Of a DNA stretch of 64,000 bases, positions 1 through 8,898 are shown in pieces (position 1 is the stretch's first letter; each line of letters begins with the position of its first letter). Source of the DNA: an uncultured Lachnospiraceae bacterium (GTDB taxonomy: Bacteria; Bacillota; Clostridia; Lachnospirales; Lachnospiraceae). The notes beneath the pieces are model-generated. The model did no database searches, was not told the origin of the DNA, and worked only from the letters and a program-made list of their open reading frames with translations. Made by a program: the position numbers and the translations under genes. Location: NCBI GenBank assembly GCA_934364805.1, contig CAKRMH010000007.1, positions 62,001-126,000 on the forward strand, written 5' to 3'.

Positions 1-1
1 T

Positions 2-1705
2 GGATATCTGGTTGGATCCAGAGGCTCTGTAGGGAGTTCGTTTGTTGCTACGATGTCTGGTATTACGGAAGTAAATCCGCTTCATGCACATTACCTCTGC
101 GAATATTGCAAATACAGTGATTTTGATTCTGAACTGGTGAAATCCTATTCCGGACGAAGCGGATGTGATATGCCGGATGCAGTGTGTCCAAGATGTGGGA
201 AACCGCTTCGCAAGGAGGGATTTGATATTCCGTTTGAAACGTTCCTGGGATTTAAAGGAAACAAGGAGCCGGATATCGATCTGAACTTTTCGGGAGAGTA
301 TCAGAGTAAGGCACACAAATATACGGAGGTGATTTTTGGAGAGGGACAGACATTTAAGGCTGGCACAATTGGTACGCTTGCTGACAAAACAGCGTTCGGT
401 TATGTGAAAAACTATTATGAAGAACGTGGGGTACACAAGCGTAACTGTGAGATTGACCGAATTGTTCAGGGATGTGTCGGTGTGCATCGGACGACTGGAC
501 AGCATCCGGGAGGAATTGTCGTTCTTCCGATGGGGGAGCAGATTTATACATTTACTCCGGTGCAGCATCCGGCCAATGATATGACAGTAGATATTATCAC
601 CACGCATTTTGACTATCATTCGATCGATCATAACCTGTTAAAACTTGATATTCTTGGACACGATGATCCTACGATGATCCGAATGCTGCAGGATCTGACT
701 GGTGTGGATCCGACGCAGATTCCATTGGACGATAAAGCAGTTATGTCATTATTCCAGGATACTTCAGCACTTGGTATTATGCCGGAGGATATTGATGGAT
801 GTCCGCTCGGAGCGCTTGGAATCCCAGAATTTGGAACGGATTTTGCAATGGGAATGCTTTTGGATACTCATCCGACTGAATTCTCAGATCTGATCCGAAT
901 TGCAGGACTGTCACATGGTACGGACGTCTGGCTTGGTAATGCGCAGACTTTGATCGAGGAAGGAAAAGCGACGATTTCTACTGCAATCTGTACACGAGAT
1001 GATATTATGATCTATCTGATCAGTATGGGTCTAGACAGTGAGGAATCGTTTACGATCATGGAGTCTGTCCGAAAAGGAAAAGGATTAAAATCGGACTGGG
1101 AAAAAGACATGATCGATCATGGAGTTCCAGACTGGTATATCTGGTCCTGCAAGAAAATTAAATATATGTTCCCGAAAGCTCATGCAGCCGCTTATGTTAT
1201 GATGGCATGGAGAATTGCTTACTGTAAGGTATTTTACCCGCTGGCTTATTATGCTGCGTATTTTTCCATCAGGGCAACGGCGTTCAGCTATGAACTTATG
1301 TGTCAGGGAAAAGAAAAACTGGAAGTTTATAAACGTGATTATGAGAAGCGGAAGGACACACTTTCCAAGAAAGAGCAGGATACATATAAAGATATGAGAA
1401 TTGTTCAGGAAATGTATGCCAGGGGCTTTGATTTTCTTCCACTTGATATTTATACAGCACATCCAAACCGGTTCCAGATCGTGGATGGCAAGCTGATGCC
1501 TGCATTAAATACGATCGACGGACTCGGAGATAATGCGGCTGTTTCCATTGCAGAAGCTGCGAAAGATGGTCCGTTTTTATCCAAAGATGATTTCAGAGAC
1601 CGGACAAAAGTTTCAAAGACGATTGTTGATATGATGAGTGATCTTGGATTATTTGGAGATATCCCAGAGTCGAACCAGTTATCGTTATTTGATTTTGGAG
1701 CATAG
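2..1705 (+). CDS. polC: DNA polymerase III PolC, C-terminal part (5' end outside window)
   Basis: Replicative DNA polymerase of low-GC Gram-positives. The reading frame is open from base 2, before the first ATG at 53, so this is the last 567 residues of a protein normally about 1,400-1,500 aa. Visible parts are the palm entry GSRGSVGSSFVATMSG, a Cys4-type zinc motif (CEYC...CPRCGK), the catalytic palm motif EPDIDLNFSGEYQ, and a fingers segment rich in aromatic residues (AYVMMAWRIAYCKVFYPLAYY). It ends with a QLSLFDF peptide that matches the sliding-clamp binding motif. The N-terminal OB and 3'-5' exonuclease domains lie upstream of the window. A two-way terminator follows the stop directly. 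Confidence 0.97.
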   Translation, partial: GYLVGSRGSVGSSFVATMSGITEVNPLHAHYLCEYCKYSDFDSELVKSYSGRSGCDMPDAVCPRCGKPLRKEGFDIPFETFLGFKGNKEPDIDLNFSGEYQSKAHKYTEVIFGEGQTFKAGTIGTLADKTAFGYVKNYYEERGVHKRNCEIDRIVQGCVGVHRTTGQHPGGIVVLPMGEQIYTFTPVQHPANDMTVDIITTHFDYHSIDHNLLKLDILGHDDPTMIRMLQDLTGVDPTQIPLDDKAVMSLFQDTSALGIMPEDIDGCPLGALGIPEFGTDFAMGMLLDTHPTEFSDLIRIAGLSHGTDVWLGNAQTLIEEGKATISTAICTRDDIMIYLISMGLDSEESFTIMESVRKGKGLKSDWEKDMIDHGVPDWYIWSCKKIKYMFPKAHAAAYVMMAWRIAYCKVFYPLAYYAAYFSIRATAFSYELMCQGKEKLEVYKRDYEKRKDTLSKKEQDTYKDMRIVQEMYARGFDFLPLDIYTAHPNRFQIVDGKLMPALNTIDGLGDNAAVSIAEAAKDGPFLSKDDFRDRTKVSKTIVDMMSDLGLFGDIPESNQLSLFDFGA

Positions 1706-1710
1706 TAAAA

Positions 1711-1740
1711 ACCCACAGCGATTCTGCTGTGGGTTTTTTA
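1711..1740 (+). terminator. Bidirectional intrinsic terminator between polC and the minus-strand gene
   Basis: Stem CCCACAGC / GCTGTGGG (1712-1719 and 1726-1733) with a 6-nt loop, followed by T6. A-tracts on the 5' side give a U-tract on the other strand, so it can end polC and also the convergent gene at 1760-2782. Confidence 0.9.
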
Positions 1741-1759
1741 CGGATACATGGAATCCGGT

Positions 1760-2782
1760 TCAGGATCTGGCTATGATCATGCCTGGCGTAAATTCGTGAA
1801 TCTCGCCCGGATTACTTGTGCTTGTATAATAAGTTTGTCCGGTTTTAAAATCTTTGAAATAGATATAGTAAGAGGTAACACAGATATTCGTGTAATTGCC
1901 GGATGCGATTTCTTTGTAGCCGGTTCCGTCGGTATTAATCACACAAAGTGCCGGATCTGTTTCGCTGTATTTCTGATAGATCAGGGTGCTTCCGTAGAGA
2001 TTGTAACAGTCGATGCTGTCGTTTGTAACGATATCAGAAGAACCACTGCTTGTATTGGCATGTGTTAATGCGTAATTGTTGGAAACGTCCATATAGTAGA
2101 TGCTGGAAGCACTCTCGGCAATTGGCTTGTATGCATCACACTGGAAGACGACAGATGAGGATTGCGAAGCAGTATCGTACTGATAAATATTGGAATCCTT
2201 CTGTGTGCCATTGTAGTAAAAGTACTGTCCGATCGTACTGCAGTTAAATACGTAATATGGATATACCTGTGTGGATTCGGTTCCATCAATTTTGACCCGG
2301 TAAAGAGTAGTCGCCTGTTTGTCATCGTAATGCAGATAATAGATATAGTTGCCAAGGAGAGATGCATAGATGCATGGAGCTTCATCCAATACAACCGAAT
2401 CACCTCCATTGCGTGGAATACGGCACAGGCTGTTATTGTTATAGGAAAAAACAGAAAAATCTTCATCGCTGCGGCTGTTGTTGCGGACATAGTAGATATA
2501 GTGGTCATCTGCATTGATATACATTGCGGTATCTCCACAGAGCTTGCGGAGATTGGAACCGTTTGCATCCATGGCATATAAACGGCCTTTGTCGTCCGGA
2601 TTGGAAAAAAATACAGTGCCGTTGCTTTCGCAGAATAAACCGCCGTTATAAAGATTGCCGGCAGTATTTCCGTTCACATAGTTATCGTTGTAGTGAAAAC
2701 GGTTGTTCCAATGGCTGATGCATGAAATCATTGTAATCAGCAGGATCAGAATGACAACCGGAATGATAATCTTTTTCTTCAT
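1760..2782 (-). CDS. DUF5050-like beta-propeller protein with N-terminal membrane anchor
   Basis: 340 aa. The N-terminus is a basic start plus a hydrophobic stretch (about residues 4-22, ending in MISC), so the protein is exported and membrane-anchored or possibly lipidated. The rest is repeated units with the pattern 'YNGG...G..VFFSN..D.GRLYAMDANGSN' and '...IYYL...TLYRVKIDGTE', which is the DUF5050 / WD-like propeller signature common in Lachnospiraceae surface proteins. The substrate is unknown; other members often sit beside wall-binding modules, but none is present here. A strong SD (AGGGGGAA) precedes the ATG, and a good sigma-A promoter faces it at 2831-2859. It is convergent with polC and shares its terminator. 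Confidence 0.75.
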   Translation of the reverse strand: MKKKIIIPVVILILLITMISCISHWNNRFHYNDNYVNGNTAGNLYNGGLFCESNGTVFFSNPDDKGRLYAMDANGSNLRKLCGDTAMYINADDHYIYYVRNNSRSDEDFSVFSYNNNSLCRIPRNGGDSVVLDEAPCIYASLLGNYIYYLHYDDKQATTLYRVKIDGTESTQVYPYYVFNCSTIGQYFYYNGTQKDSNIYQYDTASQSSSVVFQCDAYKPIAESASSIYYMDVSNNYALTHANTSSGSSDIVTNDSIDCYNLYGSTLIYQKYSETDPALCVINTDGTGYKEIASGNYTNICVTSYYIYFKDFKTGQTYYTSTSNPGEIHEFTPGMIIARS

Positions 2783-2830
2783 CTATGATTCCCCCTCGTA
2801 TAAGTTGAAACACCTTCTGGCTATAAAAAT

Positions 2831-2859
2831 ATTATACCGTTACAGGGAATATCTTTCAA
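2831..2859 (-). promoter_or_regulatory. Sigma-A promoter for the DUF5050-like gene
   Basis: On the minus strand, TTGAAA (2859-2854) and TATAAT (2836-2831) are separated by exactly 17 nt. Transcription would start near 2824, 40 nt before the ATG. Confidence 0.75.
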
Positions 2860-2866
2860 GCTTGTC

Positions 2867-2895
2867 TTGCCTTTCCGAAATGTATGTTATATCAT
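2867..2895 (+). promoter_or_regulatory. Possible promoter for pheA-ppx-ppk
   Basis: TTGCCT (2867-2872) and TATCAT (2890-2895) with a 17-nt spacer, divergent from the promoter at 2831-2859. The match to consensus is moderate. No T-box or other leader element is seen between it and pheA. Confidence 0.45.
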
Positions 2896-2951
2896 GTATT
2901 CATATATGATGCTTGTAGCTTACACATACAGCAGACCCTCGGAGGAAAAAA

Positions 2952-4082
2952 ATGAGAGATTTACTGGAATTAAGAGATGAGATTGACGAGATCGATGAGC
3001 AGATCGTAAAATTATACGAGAAACGTATGAAAATTGCAGAAGAAGTTGCTGAATACAAGATTCATACAGGAAAAAAGGTGTTTGATAAAAAAAGAGAAGA
3101 TGAAAAACTTGCAAAGCTGACAGCAAAGGCAGAGTCTGATTTCACGGAACATGGAATTTACGAACTGTTTGAACAGATCATGGCAGTCAGCAGAAAAAGA
3201 CAGTATCAGCTTCTTACCGCACGGGGACTTGGAGAAGATACGGGTTTTACAATGGTCGACAAGCTCGATTATGCCAATGCAAGGATCGTTTTTCAGGGAA
3301 CCGAGGGCGCATACAGTGAGCAGGCAATGAAAACGTATTTTGGGGAGCAGTGTGACAGTTACCATGTAGACACGTGGAAAGATGCGATGGAAGCAATCAA
3401 GAAGAAAGAAGCGGATTATGCAGTGCTTCCGATTGAGAATTCGTCAGCAGGAATCGTATCTGAGAATTATGATCTGATGGTGGAATACGATAATTATATC
3501 GTAGGAGAGCAGATCATCAAGATCGAGCACGCTCTGCTTGGACTTCCAGATGCAGAAATTACAGATATTACAAGTGTGTATTCCCATCCACAGGCATTGA
3601 TGCAGTGTTCGGAGTATTTTGATGAACATAAAGACTGGGAGAAAATCAGTGTCAAGAATACGGCGATGGCAGCCCAGAAGATCGGACACGATCAAAAGAA
3701 AAACCAGGCAGCAATTGCAGGAAGCATCAACGCAGATATCTATGGTCTTAAAGTGCTTGAGAACTCTATTCAGGACAATAAAGAAAACAGTACGCGCTTT
3801 ATTATTGTTACCAATCGTAAGACTTATGTGGAAAATGCCAAAAAGATCAGTATCTGTTTTGAAATTCCACATGAGAGTGGTTCTTTGTATCATATGCTTT
3901 CTCATTTTATTTATAATAATCTGAATATGACAAGAATTCAGTCAAGACCGGTAAAAGACAAGAACTGGGAATATCGTTTTTTCATTGATTTTGATGGAAA
4001 TCTGGAGGATTCTGCAGTTCAGAATGCTCTGCGTGGGTTAAAGGCAGAAACGGAATCTTTCAAAATACTGGGCAATTATTAG
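2952..4082 (+). CDS. pheA: Bifunctional chorismate mutase / prephenate dehydratase
   Basis: P-protein of phenylalanine synthesis, converting chorismate to prephenate and then phenylpyruvate. Residues 1-90 are an AroQ-type chorismate mutase (LRDEIDEIDEQIVKLYEKR). About 108-285 are the prephenate dehydratase domain, with the catalytic-region motif NSTRFIIV. The remainder is an ACT domain for feedback control. In the ACT domain the usual Phe-binding GAL and ESRP motifs read GSL and QSRP, so the binding site is slightly altered. The length (376 aa) is normal. The SD GGAGG is at 2941-2945. The stop is 16 nt before ppx, suggesting co-transcription with ppx and ppk. Confidence 0.96.
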   Translation: MRDLLELRDEIDEIDEQIVKLYEKRMKIAEEVAEYKIHTGKKVFDKKREDEKLAKLTAKAESDFTEHGIYELFEQIMAVSRKRQYQLLTARGLGEDTGFTMVDKLDYANARIVFQGTEGAYSEQAMKTYFGEQCDSYHVDTWKDAMEAIKKKEADYAVLPIENSSAGIVSENYDLMVEYDNYIVGEQIIKIEHALLGLPDAEITDITSVYSHPQALMQCSEYFDEHKDWEKISVKNTAMAAQKIGHDQKKNQAAIAGSINADIYGLKVLENSIQDNKENSTRFIIVTNRKTYVENAKKISICFEIPHESGSLYHMLSHFIYNNLNMTRIQSRPVKDKNWEYRFFIDFDGNLEDSAVQNALRGLKAETESFKILGNY

Positions 4083-4098
4083 AAGAGAGGTGTTCGGC

Positions 4099-5637
4099 AT
4101 GGCATTACAGACATTTGCAGCAATTTATATCGGAACCTATGAAGTGAGTCTGAAGATATTTGAATTTTCCGGAAAAAAGAAAATTCATGAGATCGATCAT
4201 ATCCGTTCGAGGGTTGAACTTGGAAGGGATGCATACACTAAGGGAGTGATTGGATACGAGCTTGTAGATGAACTCTGTGATACACTGGAAGAATTTTCCG
4301 ACATCATGAAAGGGTATAAGGTAGGTCAGTATGAAGCATATGCCTCAGCAGTACTAAGAGATTCTTCCAATGAACTATTTATCCTGGATCAGATCCGGCT
4401 CCGGACGGGATTTCAGGTTCAGGTTATCAGCAATTCCGAGCATCGTTTTATCAGTTACAAATCGGTGGCAGGAAGAGAAGAATTTGAGAAAATGATCCAG
4501 AGTTCAGCGGCAGTTGTGGACGTAGGAGGAGCAGGACTGCAGATCACACTGTTTCGTAACGGATCACTGGTTACGACACAGCATGTCGTGCTTGGAACAC
4601 TACGGCTCAGCGATCTGTTGAGGGATCGCAGCAAGTCTCTTGTTATGGCAGAAAAGCAGATTGAGGAATTGATCAATAAGAAACTTGAGACAATCCGGCA
4701 TCTGTATCTGAAAGAAGAAGTGCAATACATTATTTTTATGGGTGACTATTGCATGGAACTGATGAGACATCTGGACAAGAACAATCAGCAGGACAATGTC
4801 GTCCGCACAGAAAAATTCCTGAAATACATTGGAAAACTTCAGAAAAAGACCATCGAAGAGATTTCAACGGAATTAAATCTTGCAAATGATAATGATCCGC
4901 TTATTGTGCCTTCAATATTGCTTTTTAAAGCACTTGCGGAGAATATGAAATCGCATCAGGTGTGGGTTCCAGGCGTGAATATTAACGATGGAATTGCTTA
5001 TTCTTATGCGGAGCGCAATCATCTGGTGAAGAGCATTCACGATTTTGAACAGGATATTATTTCAGCGGCAATGAATCTCTCCAGACATTATTTCAGTTAT
5101 TCTCCACATATTGAAGCACTGACGCAGATGTCAACGAAGATCTTTGACACGATGAGGAAGACGCATGGACTTGGAAACAGGGAAAAACTTTTGCTGGAAG
5201 TAGCAACGATCCTGCATGACTGTGGAAAATATGTCAGCTTTGCCAACAGCCCGGAATGCGCATATCAGATCATTATGTCGTCCGAGATCATCGGACTTAC
5301 TCATCTGGAACGTGAGATCGTGGCTCTTACGGTGCTGTATAACACATTACCACTTCCGCAATATGAGGAACTGTCAGATAAACTGAACCAGTACAGCTAT
5401 ATGGTCGTTGCAAAACTTTCAGCAATTTTAAGGCTCTCCAATGCGCTGGATCAGAGCCATAAGCAGAAATTCAAAAACCTGCGTATTTCGATCAAAGGAA
5501 AGGAACTGATCATCACTGTGGAGTCTTTTGAGGATATTTCACTGGAACAGGCTTTGTTTGAAGAAAAGACCGCATATTTTGAGAGTGTGTTTAGTATCAA
5601 ACCGGTTTTGAAAGAGAAGAGGATATATGATTTTTGA
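4099..5637 (+). CDS. ppx: Ppx/GppA-type phosphatase with C-terminal HD domain
   Basis: Exopolyphosphatase/guanosine pentaphosphatase family, of the sugar-kinase-like ATPase fold; it cleaves terminal phosphate from polyphosphate or pppGpp. I chose ATG 4099 (512 aa, MALQTFAAIYIG) because SD GAGAGGTG is 7-8 nt upstream; a GTG at 4090 would add three residues. The phosphate-binding loop usually DIGGGST reads DVGGAGLQ here, which is atypical. Residues about 310-470 form an HD domain (ILHDCGKYVSF). It sits directly before ppk1, a common pairing that lets one operon make and break polyphosphate. Whether polyphosphate or pppGpp is preferred cannot be told. Confidence 0.87.
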   Translation: MALQTFAAIYIGTYEVSLKIFEFSGKKKIHEIDHIRSRVELGRDAYTKGVIGYELVDELCDTLEEFSDIMKGYKVGQYEAYASAVLRDSSNELFILDQIRLRTGFQVQVISNSEHRFISYKSVAGREEFEKMIQSSAAVVDVGGAGLQITLFRNGSLVTTQHVVLGTLRLSDLLRDRSKSLVMAEKQIEELINKKLETIRHLYLKEEVQYIIFMGDYCMELMRHLDKNNQQDNVVRTEKFLKYIGKLQKKTIEEISTELNLANDNDPLIVPSILLFKALAENMKSHQVWVPGVNINDGIAYSYAERNHLVKSIHDFEQDIISAAMNLSRHYFSYSPHIEALTQMSTKIFDTMRKTHGLGNREKLLLEVATILHDCGKYVSFANSPECAYQIIMSSEIIGLTHLEREIVALTVLYNTLPLPQYEELSDKLNQYSYMVVAKLSAILRLSNALDQSHKQKFKNLRISIKGKELIITVESFEDISLEQALFEEKTAYFESVFSIKPVLKEKRIYDF

Positions 5638-5660
5638 GACATCAGACAGGAGGACGGATT

Positions 5661-7787
5661 ATGGAAACGAAAATAGATTTTACAAGCCCGGAATATTACG
5701 AGAACCGGGAACTGAGCTGGATTAAATTCGACCGGAGAGTATTAAATGAAGCCAGAGATAAGTCGATCCCGCTTTTGGAACGGCTGAAATTTGTCAGTAT
5801 CACGTCTTCAAATCTCGATGAATTCTTTATGGTCAGAGTTGCATCTCTGAAAGATATGGTGCATGCGGGGTATAAAAAGAGAGATATTGCAGGAATGACT
5901 GCAACAGAACAGCTTACAGCAATCAACAAGGAGACAAGAAAGCTGGTAGATCTTCAGTATTCTACATATAATCGTTCTCTGATTCCGCTTTTGAACCAGA
6001 AGGGAATCTATATTATTGATAAGCATGAAGCACTGACAGACAAACAGGCAGAATTTGTGGATCAGTATTTTATGGAAAATGTTTACCCGGTTGTAACCCC
6101 GATGGCGGTAGATGCTTCCCGTCCGTTTCCTTTAATCCGCAATAAAACACTGAATATTGCGGCTCTTCTTTTAAATAAAAAAGAAAAAGGGGAAACGGTT
6201 TTTGCAACGGTTCAGGTTCCTGGTGTTCTTCCGAGAATTGTTCAGATTCCGGGAGAAGAAGGGGCGGTAAGTTATATACTGTTAGAACAGATCATTGAAA
6301 GAAATATACAGAAACTGTTTTCCAATTATGAGATTTTGTGTGCATACCCATACAGAATTATGAGAAATGCGGATCTTACAATTGATGAGGATGAAGCTTC
6401 TGATCTGCTGAAGGAGATCCAGAATAAGCTCAAGATGCGTCAGTGGGGGGAAGTTATCCGTCTTGAAGTAGAAGAGAAAATGGATAAAAAGCTTTTGAAT
6501 TTCTTGAAATCTGAGCTTAAGATCGCATCGGAGGATATATTTGAGATCAATGGACCGATCGATCTGACATTTCTTATGAAAATGTATGGAATAGACGGAT
6601 ACGATGATCTGCGTTATCTGCCTTATACACCACAGCGTGTTCCGGAGATTGAACCGGGAAGCTGCATTTTTGATGCGATCAGAAAGGGAGATATTTTCCT
6701 GCATCATCCGTACGAAACTTTTGAGCCGGTTGTTGATTTTATACGACAGGCTTCCGTAGATCCGGATGTTCTTGCCATCAAACAGACGCTGTACCGTGTC
6801 AGCGGTAATTCGCCGATCATCAGCTCACTGGCACAGGCCGCTGAGAACGGAAAACAGGTAACTGTACTGGTAGAGTTAAAGGCACGTTTCGATGAGGAGC
6901 ACAACATTGTGTGGGCCAAAAAGCTGGAACAGGCAGGATGCCATGTAATATATGGTCTGGTTGGACTTAAGACACATAGCAAGATCGCTCTGGTTGTCCG
7001 CAGAGAAGAAGATGGAATCCGGAGATACGTGCACCTAGGCACTGGTAATTACAATGATTCGACTGCAAAATTATATACGGACTGTGGAATTTTCACATGC
7101 AAAGAGTCCATTGGTGAGGATGCGACAGCTGTCTTTAATATGCTGTCGGGCTATTCGGAACCGTTATCCTGGAATGAATTGATCCTTGCTCCGTACTGGC
7201 TCAGAAATAAATTTTTAAAACTAATTAAGCGTGAAACAAAATATGCACAGCATGGAGAAGATGCACGGATTGTTGCAAAGATGAACTCTCTGTGTGACCC
7301 GGGAATTATTGCAGCATTGTATGAGGCATCGGCAAGCGGTGTTAAAATTGATCTGATCGTTCGCGGAATCTGCTGCCTGAAAGTTGGAATCCCTGGGGTC
7401 AGTGAAAATATAACGGTTCGTTCTATTGTTGGAAATTTCCTGGAGCATAGCAGAATTTTTTATTTCCATAATGGCGGAGACTCAGAAATTTATATGGGAA
7501 GTGCCGACTGGATGCCGAGAAACCTGGATCGTCGTGTAGAGATCATATTCCCGGTCATTGAGGAGGAACTGAAAAAGAAAGCATATCATATTCTGGAAGT
7601 TGAACTTATGGATAATGTAAAGGCACACATTCTTGGCGCAGATGGCGAATATGATAAGATCGATAAAAGAGGAAAGGTGCTGATAAATTCTCAGGAACAG
7701 TTCTGCAAGGAAGCAAAAATGGCTGTCCCTGGAAAAGAACAGTACAAAAGGGAACGCATTTTTGTCCCAGCAGAACCGGTGGAATAG
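5661..7787 (+). CDS. ppk: Polyphosphate kinase 1
   Basis: Reversibly transfers the ATP gamma-phosphate onto polyphosphate. Start ATG 5661 follows SD CAGGAGGA (5648-5654) and gives 708 aa, normal for the family; the in-frame ATG at 5634 lies inside the end of ppx and lacks a site. Domain order is N, head, C1 and C2. The phospholipase-D-like active site includes the autophosphorylated histidine in THSKIALVV (H439) and the second conserved histidine in LEHSRIFYFH (H596), with HLGTGNYNDSTAKLYTD between them. Third gene of the pheA-ppx-ppk unit. The stop is 2 bp from the convergent PHP gene, so its terminator must lie inside that gene (see 7902-7939). Confidence 0.97.
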   Translation: METKIDFTSPEYYENRELSWIKFDRRVLNEARDKSIPLLERLKFVSITSSNLDEFFMVRVASLKDMVHAGYKKRDIAGMTATEQLTAINKETRKLVDLQYSTYNRSLIPLLNQKGIYIIDKHEALTDKQAEFVDQYFMENVYPVVTPMAVDASRPFPLIRNKTLNIAALLLNKKEKGETVFATVQVPGVLPRIVQIPGEEGAVSYILLEQIIERNIQKLFSNYEILCAYPYRIMRNADLTIDEDEASDLLKEIQNKLKMRQWGEVIRLEVEEKMDKKLLNFLKSELKIASEDIFEINGPIDLTFLMKMYGIDGYDDLRYLPYTPQRVPEIEPGSCIFDAIRKGDIFLHHPYETFEPVVDFIRQASVDPDVLAIKQTLYRVSGNSPIISSLAQAAENGKQVTVLVELKARFDEEHNIVWAKKLEQAGCHVIYGLVGLKTHSKIALVVRREEDGIRRYVHLGTGNYNDSTAKLYTDCGIFTCKESIGEDATAVFNMLSGYSEPLSWNELILAPYWLRNKFLKLIKRETKYAQHGEDARIVAKMNSLCDPGIIAALYEASASGVKIDLIVRGICCLKVGIPGVSENITVRSIVGNFLEHSRIFYFHNGGDSEIYMGSADWMPRNLDRRVEIIFPVIEEELKKKAYHILEVELMDNVKAHILGADGEYDKIDKRGKVLINSQEQFCKEAKMAVPGKEQYKRERIFVPAEPVE

Positions 7788-7789
7788 AA

Positions 7790-8638
7790 TCAGTGCAGAT
7801 GTTGTTTCATCTTTTCAAGAATACTATATGGAATAAAGAGGTTTCCACGTCCAGTTCCAAGATGGATGTAAGGCTTGTTAGAACCGTGGAAGTCAGATCC
7901 ACCGCTGATCAGAAGTCCATTCTCCTCAGCGGTTTTTTTAATAAAAATTTCATCGCCTCGGTCATAAGTGGAGTAGATTGCCTCGATGCCAGCCAGACCT
8001 GCCGGCTTCATTTCTTCAATGAGTTTATTTAACTCAGCAGGTTTCATGTGATAAAGAACCGGATGGGCAAGTACGGAAAGTCCACCGGCTGCATGGATTA
8101 ATCTGCATGCTTCCATTGGAGAAATCTTTTCCCTTGCAACATAGCATGGACAGTCATCTCCGAGATATTTCTCAAATACATGGTTTATGGAACCAATCTG
8201 ATTGTGGTCGACCAGATAGCGTGCAATGTTGGCACGTGTGATGACTGCATCCGGATTTTCCTGAACCAGTGATTCCATTGTGATGGAGAAACCCTCTTTG
8301 CGAAGAAGCTCAAGCATTTTCTCATTTCGCTGATTGCGGGCATTCTGGAATTTGGACAGGGCAGCAGTAAGCCCGGGATGCTCCGGAGTGATAAAAAGTC
8401 CGACGACATGGATTTCCTGACCGGAATATTCGGTGGAAAGTTCAACACCGGGAATGATTTCAAGCGATGTCCCGGCAGCTGCCTGCATGGCCTCCGGAAT
8501 TCCGGCGGTTGTATCATGATCCGTCAGAGCCATGGCACTCAGCCCGGCTCTTTCTGCTTCATGGACGAGTTCGGAAGGTGTAAAGGTTCCATCGGAATAA
8601 GTTGAATGAACATGAAGATCGATTTTTTTTGCAATCAT
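7790..8638 (-). CDS. PHP-domain phosphoesterase (RNase AM / TrpH-like)
   Basis: 282 aa metal-dependent PHP hydrolase. Ligand motifs are in the expected order: DLHVHSTYSDGT near the N-terminus, LTDHDT (about 40), PGVELS (about 63), LAHPVLY (about 190) and GGSDFHG near the C-terminus. Close families are RNase AM / 3',5'-nucleoside bisphosphate phosphatase (YciV/TrpH), acting on pAp-type nucleotides or the 5' ends of rRNA precursors; the substrate is inferred from the family. The ATG at 8638 is preceded by SD AAAGGA. It is a single gene convergent with ppk, divergent from the infC operon. Confidence 0.88.
   Translation of the reverse strand: MIAKKIDLHVHSTYSDGTFTPSELVHEAERAGLSAMALTDHDTTAGIPEAMQAAAGTSLEIIPGVELSTEYSGQEIHVVGLFITPEHPGLTAALSKFQNARNQRNEKMLELLRKEGFSITMESLVQENPDAVITRANIARYLVDHNQIGSINHVFEKYLGDDCPCYVAREKISPMEACRLIHAAGGLSVLAHPVLYHMKPAELNKLIEEMKPAGLAGIEAIYSTYDRGDEIFIKKTAEENGLLISGGSDFHGSNKPYIHLGTGRGNLFIPYSILEKMKQHLH
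7902..7939 (+). terminator. Probable ppk terminator lying antisense inside the PHP gene
   Basis: CCGCTGA (7902-7908) pairs with TCAGCGG (7926-7932), then T7 (7933-7939). It is 115 nt past the ppk stop, on the + strand, within the 3' third of the minus-strand PHP gene. The 17-nt loop is long, so efficiency is uncertain. The other strand encodes Lys-Lys-Thr-Ala-Glu-Glu. Confidence 0.5.
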
Positions 8639-8720
8639 AGTAAAAATTCCTTTCCATTTGGATGAATTTATAGTATCATAACAAAAGGGATTTTTCTATG
8701 AAGAAACTTGAAAATAAGTG

Positions 8721-8749
8721 TTGACATCAGAAGATTTCTATGCTATTTT
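8721..8749 (+). promoter_or_regulatory. Sigma-A promoter of infC-rpmI-rplT
   Basis: TTGACA (8721-8726), a 17-nt spacer and TATTTT (8744-8749). The predicted start near 8757 gives a leader of about 140 nt. Confidence 0.8.
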
Positions 8750-8756
8750 ATATGAG

Positions 8757-8884
8757 TTGTTAGAAAACAAGTAGAGTATCCACTCTCACCTAAGCGCAAG
8801 TGAGCGACTTAGTGTTTAAATTTCGAACATTTGATACGTGTTTTGGAATGTTAGTGGATAGTCTGTCTATCCACTATTTTTTTT
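8757..8884 (+). promoter_or_regulatory. L20-type ribosomal-protein leader with attenuator
   Basis: The 3' end is an intrinsic terminator: AGTGGATAG (8853-8861), loop, CTATCCACT (8867-8875), T8. An upstream copy of the 3' arm, TATCCACT (8777-8784), can pair with AGTGGATA (8853-8860) and so act as an antiterminator. Between them CTCAC/GTGAG (8785-8789, 8800-8804) and CTAAG/CTTAG (8790-8794, 8808-8812) are arranged as an H-type pseudoknot. In Bacillus the same operon is controlled by L20 binding its leader and favouring termination. The assignment to L20 is by operon position and architecture. Confidence 0.75.
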
Positions 8885-8898
8885 GGAGGTGCAAGACC

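Noticed and set aside
1748..2581. Plus-strand ORFs opposite the DUF5050-like gene
   Set aside because: The minus frame has signal peptide, SD, promoter and family repeats; the plus ORFs are fragments without any of these.
8800..8898. In-frame GTG extension of infC
   Set aside because: It would translate through the attenuator hairpin, has no SD, and adds residues absent from IF-3.
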